Assembly (NCBI GenBank): GCA_034667525.1
Contig: JAXDJO010000049.1
Coordinates: forward strand, 1-9,997
Direction of reading: 5' to 3'
DNA length: 9,997 bases
Source of the DNA: DATAPE01 sp034667525
Lineage (GTDB): Bacteria > Actinomycetota > CADDZG01 > WHSQ01
Shown: piece after piece, positions 6,243 through 9,997 of the stretch
How positions within the stretch are numbered: the first letter of the stretch is position 1
Layout of the letters: each line of letters begins with the position of its first letter
The notes under the pieces: model-generated
What the model was told of the DNA's origin: nothing
The model's input: only the letters and a program-made list of their open reading frames with translations
The model's database searches: none
Made by a program: the position numbers and the translations under genes

Positions 6243-7019
6243 ATGCCCGTCTTCATCGGCACCTCCGGATGGCAGTACCGCCACTGGAGAGACGCTTTCT
6301 ATCCCCAAGGGCTTCCGCAGAAGGCGTGGCTCGAGTTCTACGCCGAACGCTTCCAGGTCGTCGAGCTGAACAATTCCTTCTATCACCTGCCCAAGCCGGA
6401 GTTCTTCGCCGCCTGGGCGCAACGGACCCCAGCGGACTTCATCATCGCGGCAAAGGTGAGCCGCTACCTCACTCACATCAAACGTCTGCAGGATCCGGCC
6501 GAACCGGTTGCCCGCTTCATGGAGAACGCCTCCCGGCTGGGATCGAAACTCGGCCCCCTGCTGTTGCAGCTGCCTCCCAACCTGCAAGTGGATCTTCCCG
6601 CCCTGGACGAGACACTGTCCCGCTTCCCCGAGGGCGTCCGCGTCGCCGTGGAGTTTCGGCACCCGTCATGGTTCACGCCCGCAACGAAGAGCCTGCTCGA
6701 GGACCACGGAGCCGCATGCTGTCTGGCGGATCGGAACGGGACTCCGGTAACGAGTATCTGGCGCACCACCGACTGGAGTTTCGTGCGCTGGCATCACGGC
6801 CTTTCCCGGCCCCCGCCCTGTTACCGGCGCAAGGACATGACCGAGTGGGCGCAGCGGATCGCCGGGCTGTGGGAGCCGCGCGAGGATGTCTACGCGTTTT
6901 TCAACAACGATCCGCGAGGTTGCGCTCTGCGCGACGCATGCGTGTTCGCACAGGAGGCTGAAGTGGAAGGACTGCGGCCCACGCGCGTTCCGGCTCGAAA
7001 GGAGGTGAAGATCGTCTGA
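6243..7019 (+). CDS. DUF72 domain protein (YecE-like), first of a tandem pair
   Basis: The 258-residue protein belongs to the DUF72/YecE family, TIM-barrel-like proteins of unknown biochemical role. Family landmarks are FIGTSGWQYRHWRDAFYP (4-21), VVELNNSFYHLP (39-50), the strand with GPLLLQLPPN, VEFRHPSWF (136-144), and YAFFNNDPRG (217-226). The conserved glutamate, arginine and tryptophan in EFRHPSW are kept, so the protein is likely functional. No signal peptide or membrane segment is present. The stop codon overlaps the ATG of a second, divergent DUF72 gene (TGATG), so both are made from one message. It starts 23 bases after thiG and may share that transcript in part. The role cannot be deduced from the sequence. 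Confidence 0.93.
   Translation: MPVFIGTSGWQYRHWRDAFYPQGLPQKAWLEFYAERFQVVELNNSFYHLPKPEFFAAWAQRTPADFIIAAKVSRYLTHIKRLQDPAEPVARFMENASRLGSKLGPLLLQLPPNLQVDLPALDETLSRFPEGVRVAVEFRHPSWFTPATKSLLEDHGAACCLADRNGTPVTSIWRTTDWSFVRWHHGLSRPPPCYRRKDMTEWAQRIAGLWEPREDVYAFFNNDPRGCALRDACVFAQEAEVEGLRPTRVPARKEVKIV
6998..7008 (+). promoter_or_regulatory. Extended Shine-Dalgarno for the second DUF72 gene
   Basis: AAAGGAGGTGA is a near-complete complement of the 16S rRNA 3' tail and lies ten bases before ATG at 7019. It is inside the end of the preceding gene. The strength suggests high independent initiation rather than only coupling. Confidence 0.7.
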
Positions 7020-7894
7020 TGGGAGACATCCTCGTGGGGACCGCATCCTGGACCGACAACACACTGCTGAAATCCGGCTGGTATCCGCCGGGGGTCTCCA
7101 GCGCGGAGGACCGTTTGAAGTATTACGCCACCCACTTCCCCCTCGTCGAGGTGGATTCCACCTACTACTTCCCGCCCTCGGAGGCCAACTCGAAGTTGTG
7201 GGCCGAGCGAACGCCGGCGCGCTTCACTTTCAACGTGAAGGCCTTCTCGTTGCTGACCCAGCATCCCACCAAACCAGAAGCCATCTACAAGGACATCCGG
7301 GTCCAGACCGATAAGAAGAACGTCTACCTGAGCGACCTCGAACCCCAGGCCGTCGATGAGGTGTGGGACCGATTCTTGTCGGCGCTGCAGCCTCTCGACG
7401 ACGCGGGCAAGCTCGGCGCGCTGCTCTTTCAGTTTCCACACTGGTTCACGATCGGAAAGAAGAACAAGAGCTACATCCTCGAGTGCGCCAAACGCGCGGC
7501 CCCGCTACCGGTTTGCGTTGAGTTCCGCAACAAGACCTGGATGAGCGAGGACAATCGCGCCGAGAGCCTCGAGTTCCTGGAGGGCCACGGCATCCCCTAC
7601 GTCTGTGTCGATATGCCGCAGGGCTTCGTCAGCTCGATCCCACCCGTTGTGGCGGCAACCGCCGATCTGGCAGTGATGCGGTTTCATGGTCACAACGACG
7701 CGGAGTGGCAAAGCGGGGATGTTCACAAGCGATTCAAGTACCTGTATTCAGAGCAGGAGTTGAAGGATTGGGGGCCGCGCCTAGAAGAGCTCAGCGACAG
7801 TGCCAAGAAAACCCACGTGCTCATGAATAACTGCTATCAGGATTACGCGCAGCGCAACGCGCGCGAGCTTGCAGAGCTTCTGAGGAGTGACTGA
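7019..7894 (+). CDS. DUF72 domain protein (YecE-like), second of a tandem pair
   Basis: This 291-residue protein is a second DUF72/YecE member. It has ILVGTASWTDNTL (4-16), VEVDSTYYFPPS (43-54), LGALLFQFP, VEFRNKTWM (167-175), AVMRFHGHN, and a C-terminal HVLMNNCYQDYAQRNARELAELL. It differs clearly from its neighbour: it carries about 30 extra residues in the middle (KDIRVQTDKKNVYLSDLEPQ region), so the pair is an old duplication or two subfamilies, not a recent copy. The ATG overlaps the upstream stop and has an excellent Shine-Dalgarno. The downstream ABM-like gene follows within about 20 bases. No catalytic activity is established for this family, and no enzyme-specific motif beyond the family signature is visible. 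Confidence 0.93.
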   Translation: MGDILVGTASWTDNTLLKSGWYPPGVSSAEDRLKYYATHFPLVEVDSTYYFPPSEANSKLWAERTPARFTFNVKAFSLLTQHPTKPEAIYKDIRVQTDKKNVYLSDLEPQAVDEVWDRFLSALQPLDDAGKLGALLFQFPHWFTIGKKNKSYILECAKRAAPLPVCVEFRNKTWMSEDNRAESLEFLEGHGIPYVCVDMPQGFVSSIPPVVAATADLAVMRFHGHNDAEWQSGDVHKRFKYLYSEQELKDWGPRLEELSDSAKKTHVLMNNCYQDYAQRNARELAELLRSD

Positions 7895-7913
7895 AGCACC
7901 AAAGGGGGGACAG

Positions 7914-8192
7914 TTGGTTACTTTGCACATCGAGCACCCGATAACGGATTACGAAACGTGGTTTTCCGCGTTCAGCGGTTTCACCGAGGCCCGTCGGCGA
8001 GCAGGGGTCCGGGACCACCGCGTGCAGCACCCGGTCGACGACCGGCGATACATCGTCATCGACCTGGACTTCGACACGGCGGGTGAGGCGGCCACCTTTC
8101 TCGACTTCCTGCAGAGCCGTGTATGGGCGGCCCAGAAGAACTCTCCGGCACTCTCCGGAGCGCCTAAAGCGACGATCCTGGAATCCTTCTAG
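7914..8192 (+). CDS. Small dimeric alpha/beta-barrel (ABM-like) protein of unknown function
   Basis: The protein of about 92 residues begins VTLHIEHPITDYETWFSAF and continues GVRDHRVQHPVDDRRYIVIDLDFDTAGEAATFLDFLQSRVWA. This pattern of strand, tyrosine-tryptophan helix, strand pair and DFDT-helix fits the ferredoxin-like dimeric barrel of ABM or EthD-type proteins. I recall similar small actinobacterial proteins that lack a named function. TTG at 7914 is preferred because homologues start with this strand and a purine run (AAAGGGGGGA, 7901-7910) precedes it. GTG at 7887 would add nine residues and overlap the DUF72 stop, but its GAGGA is adjacent to the codon. The last residues and stop codon lie in a 33-bp repeat shared with the LamG gene, so the C-terminus may have been reshaped by recombination. 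Confidence 0.75.
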   Translation: MVTLHIEHPITDYETWFSAFSGFTEARRRAGVRDHRVQHPVDDRRYIVIDLDFDTAGEAATFLDFLQSRVWAAQKNSPALSGAPKATILESF

Positions 8193-8218
8193 CCGATGGC
8201 GATGCTCGCTTCGTTCAA
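8186..8218. repeat. Direct repeat copy A (LamG-gene 3' end relic) flanking the cupin gene
   Basis: This 33-bp segment matches 8874-8906 at 29 of 33 positions, including an uninterrupted 18-base core TGGCGATGCTCGCTTCGT. On the - strand it reads LNEASIAIG and a TAG stop, against LDEASIATS and TAG in the intact LamG gene. An in-frame stop lies just before the leucine, so only the tail survives. The copy overlaps the stop codon of the ABM-like gene. Confidence 0.75.
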
Positions 8219-8250
8219 CTAGCGAAGGTCATCCGGTGAGAGATCGCCGT

Positions 8251-8697
8251 TTATCTTTCGTCCGATCGTTCACCCGCTCCCCGGTCGGTGCTGACCTTCG
8301 CTGCAGCCTGGTATTCCTCGTCGGTGACGTGCACTCCCCACTTCACCGGGCTTCCCGAGTCGTCGGACTCATGCATCGCGATGTGGGTCATGAAGCGCTG
8401 CGGAGAAGCACCGTGCCAGTGCTCCTCACCGGGCTCGAAGAAGACGTGGTCCCCCGGGCGGATCACCTCGACCGCCCCGCCACGGCGCTGGCATAACCCG
8501 GCGCCCTCGGTGATGTAGATAGTCTGGCCCAGGGGGTGGGTGTGCCACGCGGTGTGCGCTCCAGGCGTGAAGTGCACGCTGGCAGCACCGAGGTGCGAAG
8601 GTTTCGTAGGCGATGCGATCGTGTCGATGAACACCGCCCCGGTGAACCACTCCTGGGGGCCGGACTCGGTATCGACTGAACCTCGAGTGATCTGCAT
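8251..8697 (-). CDS. Cupin domain protein, (R)-mandelonitrile lyase-like
   Basis: The 148-residue protein is a single-domain cupin. Motif 1 is PGAHTAWHTHPLGQTIYITEG (about 45-65) with metal-ligand candidates His52, His54 and Gln58. Motif 2 is PGDHVFFEPGEEHWHGA (81-97) with His93. The arrangement matches, one residue shifted, the manganese site that I recall for the bacterial cupin (R)-hydroxynitrile lyase from Granulicella (His53, His55, Gln59, His94). Members are often annotated as carboxymuconolactone-decarboxylase-associated cupins, and natural substrates are mostly unknown, so lyase activity is only a possibility. ATG at 8697 has AAGGAG eight bases upstream on this strand. The C-terminal 20 residues are polar and probably disordered. 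The gene is convergent with the DUF72 operon, stands alone, and is flanked by two direct repeats. Confidence 0.9.
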   Translation of the reverse strand: MQITRGSVDTESGPQEWFTGAVFIDTIASPTKPSHLGAASVHFTPGAHTAWHTHPLGQTIYITEGAGLCQRRGGAVEVIRPGDHVFFEPGEEHWHGASPQRFMTHIAMHESDDSGSPVKWGVHVTDEEYQAAAKVSTDRGAGERSDER

Positions 8698-8725
8698 TCC
8701 GTGCTCTCCTTCCCTCGCTTCAGGG

Positions 8726-8754
8726 CGAGTAGATATCTTCCGCCGTCAGGTCAA
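8726..8754 (-). promoter_or_regulatory. Weak candidate promoter for the cupin gene
   Basis: On the - strand TTGACC (8749-8754) is a good -35 hexamer. At a 17-base spacer the -10 would be TACTCG (8726-8731), which is poor. The rest of the 8698-8873 gap holds only a 9-base direct repeat (GCCGTCAGG at 8742 and 8801) and no gene that I can support. Confidence 0.25.
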
Positions 8755-8873
8755 CGTTGTGTTGCCTCGCTCAGCGCAGTGGATGGAGAACCCGCCGTGA
8801 GCCGTCAGGCATGGGCGCGCACGCAGGAGACACAACACATCTCTCACTCTGCTGCGGGCCCGAGACCCGAAGA

Positions 8874-8906
8874 CTTCTAGCTGGTGGCGATGCTCGCTTC
8901 GTCCAG
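8874..8906. repeat. Direct repeat copy B (3' end of the LamG gene)
   Basis: This segment contains the last codons and stop of the LamG gene and matches 8186-8218 at 29 of 33 positions. The two copies are in the same orientation, 688 bp apart, and enclose the cupin gene and its upstream region. Confidence 0.75.
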
Positions 8907-9566
8907 CGATCCCTTGTAGAAATCGTAGGTCCCGCTTCCGTGGGCACCGATGACAACTGCCTGGCTGTTCGAGATAGAACCGATCTTTGCATTCAGGGCG
9001 GTCCCGACGCCGTCTACAAAGGCCTTGATCTGATAGGTCGTCTTGACGCACTTGAGCGTGTGATAACCGGTGTTGGCACCGATGAGAGTGGTGCTGATCA
9101 CGGTGGCCGACTTGATCGACCCCCGGAAACCGCAGCTCAGCGCACCGGACTGGAGGATCTCCATCTTGTATTGCTGGCCGGGTGAGTCGCCCTTGCGGAT
9201 GACGTCGAAGTCTCCGGACGCAGGAAGGGAAGAAGGGCTTGCCGAGATCTGAACGACCAGGTTTGCGCTCCCGGGGTTCAGCGAATTCTGATCCGGCACC
9301 GTGACGTAGCCGCGCGTGAAGCCGTAGCCGGTGGTGCCGTTGATCCCGGCAACACCCAGGGTCACGTTCGTCAGGGTCCCATCGTTTGCGGGGGCATCTC
9401 CGGAATCGAACATCGTGGTCCCGCTGGTTTCATCCATGTGCCACAAGGCAGGGGTCTTGGTGGTCACCGAGTTGGTGACCGCGAAGGCCGGCGCCGTCAC
9501 GAACGCCATGATCGTCAAACCGAAGAACGCCGCTGCGGCGCGCACTTGCATCCTCTTTCCGAGCAC
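8877..9566 (-). CDS. Secreted LamG/concanavalin-A-like domain protein
   Basis: The 229-residue protein starts with a classical Sec signal peptide: basic MLGKRMQVR, a hydrophobic core to about residue 24, and an APAFA-V cleavage site after Ala29. The mature part opens ALWHMDETSGTTMFDSGDAPANDGTL (40-65), the usual first strand of LamG/laminin-G-like jelly-roll domains, and ends YKGSLDEASIA, the usual last strand. Only one such domain is present. Two cysteines (Cys145, Cys173) could form a disulfide. There is no C-terminal anchor, LPxTG motif or second membrane segment, so it should be released or loosely wall-bound. The domain type binds carbohydrate or protein, but the ligand is unknown. GTG at 9566 is chosen because GAGGTGG lies four bases upstream; ATG at 9551 would still leave a signal peptide. 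A long structured leader precedes it. Confidence 0.85.
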   Translation of the reverse strand: MLGKRMQVRAAAAFFGLTIMAFVTAPAFAVTNSVTTKTPALWHMDETSGTTMFDSGDAPANDGTLTNVTLGVAGINGTTGYGFTRGYVTVPDQNSLNPGSANLVVQISASPSSLPASGDFDVIRKGDSPGQQYKMEILQSGALSCGFRGSIKSATVISTTLIGANTGYHTLKCVKTTYQIKAFVDGVGTALNAKIGSISNSQAVVIGAHGSGTYDFYKGSLDEASIATS

Positions 9567-9623
9567 TCAACCACCTCATTCTGGAACGCCCATGGGCCCC
9601 GGGAGGGAACCCCGACCCTCACT

Positions 9624-9722
9624 CCTTGCCCCCCGACAAGGCTTTCTACCCGATTGGTGGCCCAAAGATTCCCACCGGCAGCCTGGAGCGACCCCTTAGT
9701 CAGGATTTGTCCGATATTTATA
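9624..9722 (-). promoter_or_regulatory. Structured 5' leader of the LamG gene with A/T-rich -10 region; possible divergent c-di-GMP-I-like aptamer
   Basis: On the - strand an A/T-rich stretch TATAAATAT (9714-9722) could serve as -10 element. It is followed by GGACAAATCC (9703-9712), AAGGGGTCGC near 9697-9688, a stem GGTGG/CCACC (9672-9676 with 9656-9660), and ATCGGGTAG near 9653-9645. This order recalls GEMM-I aptamers (CAAA-CC, then GGG-CGC-AAAGC, then a CCGG..CGGGTA stem), but the core AAAGC is not conserved. GACAA (9707-9711) can pair with TTGTC (9635-9639), which competes with the hairpin CCTTG/CAAGG (9637-9641 with 9624-9628). The aptamer identity is speculative. Confidence 0.3.
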
Positions 9723-9740
9723 TTTGCGCGCCGGGTCGGT

Positions 9741-9762
9741 GTGCCACTCCAGTCGGTGGTAC
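9741..9762 (-). terminator. Hairpin at the end of the HAD phosphatase gene (weak terminator candidate)
   Basis: GTGCCAC (9741-9747) and GTGGTAC (9756-9762) form a 7-bp stem with one G-T pair and an eight-base loop. It overlaps the stop codon of the phosphatase gene. No U-tract follows on the - strand, so an intrinsic terminator is doubtful. Confidence 0.3.
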
Positions 9763-9997
9763 TAGCGCCGCGCTCTTCTTCGCTCGAGCCACATCCCCGA
9801 GGCCAGCCCGCCGCCGAACAGCGCGGCTGCGCCCAAGCCCGCCGGAACCCCTACAAGAAGAGCGCGTCTTCGGGTGCGCAGCTCGTGGATCGGCCAGCCG
9901 CGCCGGAGAGCGATCCGCTTCAGCTCGGCTTCCGGGTTCACCGCGTGGGGGTAGCCCACCGACTGGAGCAGCGGGAGGTCGTTGATGGAGTCCGAGT
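9762..9997 (-). CDS. HAD-IB family phosphatase (SerB-like) with C-terminal membrane helix, partial
   Basis: Reading on the - strand from the window edge gives SDSINDLPLLQSVGYPHAVNP followed by AELKRIALRRGWPIHEL, then a TAG stop at 9762-9764. DSxND is HAD motif IV, supplying magnesium-binding aspartates. The AVNP and R-GWPI ending is characteristic of the HAD-IB subfamily related to phosphoserine phosphatase. A hydrophobic stretch of about 23 residues (ALLVGVPAGLGAAALFGGGLASG) near the C-terminus, followed by arginines, is predicted as a membrane helix, so the enzyme is probably membrane-tethered with a short basic tail. The nucleophile motif DxDxT lies outside the window. Substrate unknown. 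It is co-oriented with the LamG gene, 195 bases upstream of it. Confidence 0.85.
   Translation of the reverse strand, partial: SDSINDLPLLQSVGYPHAVNPEAELKRIALRRGWPIHELRTRRRALLVGVPAGLGAAALFGGGLASGMWLERRRARR

Noticed and set aside
8758..8839. 7-bp inverted repeat TGTGTTG/CAACACA and 9-bp direct repeat GCCGTCAGG in the cupin-LamG gap.
   Set aside because: Short matches expected by chance, with no symmetry relative to a promoter and no link to the 33-bp repeats.
9588..9597. 10-bp palindrome GCCCATGGGC in the LamG leader.
   Set aside because: No loop for an RNA hairpin, and a single GC-rich palindrome of this size is not significant without a second site or a known regulator.
9747..9968. 13-bp perfect inverted repeat CTCCAGTCGGTGG (9747-9759) and its complement (9956-9968).
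   Set aside because: One copy is ordinary coding sequence of the HAD phosphatase. About one chance 13-mer match is expected in 10 kb at this scale, and the flanks do not extend the match.

Overview
The window reads as a stretch of a high-GC bacterial chromosome, most likely from an actinomycete-related lineage (Actinomycetota). This is an inference from the GC-rich third positions, frequent GTG/TTG starts, TANNNT -10 boxes placed about 6 nt before start codons (leaderless transcripts), and the style of several proteins (PFK C-terminus, ABC-F subtype, HAD-IB phosphatase with a C-terminal membrane helix). No rRNA, tRNA, CRISPR array, phage or insertion-sequence gene is visible.

Layout. Left part, + strand: the 3' end of a 6-phosphofructokinase gene (1-149), abutting an ABC-F ATPase (150-1724), then a low-specificity threonine aldolase ltaE (1767-2804), a small SRPBCC/Bet v1-fold protein (2872-3309) with a clear intrinsic terminator (3376-3414), and an RsbW/SpoIIAB-type anti-sigma-factor kinase (3479-3940).

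Centre, + strand: a TATACT -10 box and a TPP riboswitch (about 3974-4056) control an overlapping thiO-thiS-thiG operon (4065-6219) for the thiazole half of thiamine. ThiO oxidises glycine to the imine, ThiS carries the sulfur as a C-terminal thiocarboxylate, and ThiG condenses both with DXP. thiO has no ATG/GTG/TTG in its proper frame near the start; an ATC codon sits at ideal distance from the riboswitch-proximal Shine-Dalgarno. The operon is followed by two tandem DUF72 (YecE-like) genes and a small dimeric alpha/beta-barrel (ABM-like) protein, probably one transcription unit.

Right part, - strand: a small cupin resembling bacterial (R)-mandelonitrile lyases (8251-8697), a secreted LamG/concanavalin-A-like protein (8877-9566) with a long structured leader, and the C-terminal part of a HAD-IB phosphatase that runs off the right edge (9762-9997). 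The cupin gene is bracketed by two 33-bp direct repeats (29/33 identical). The right copy is the coding 3' end of the LamG gene and the left copy sits exactly at the stop codon of the ABM-like gene, so the left copy looks like a relic of a second LamG gene or a recombination junction.

Most of the window is ordinary housekeeping content. I do not see a convincing multi-gene novel system. The points most worth a second look are the riboswitch-controlled ATC start of thiO, the repeats around the cupin gene, and the structured leader of the LamG gene, which vaguely resembles a c-di-GMP-I aptamer.
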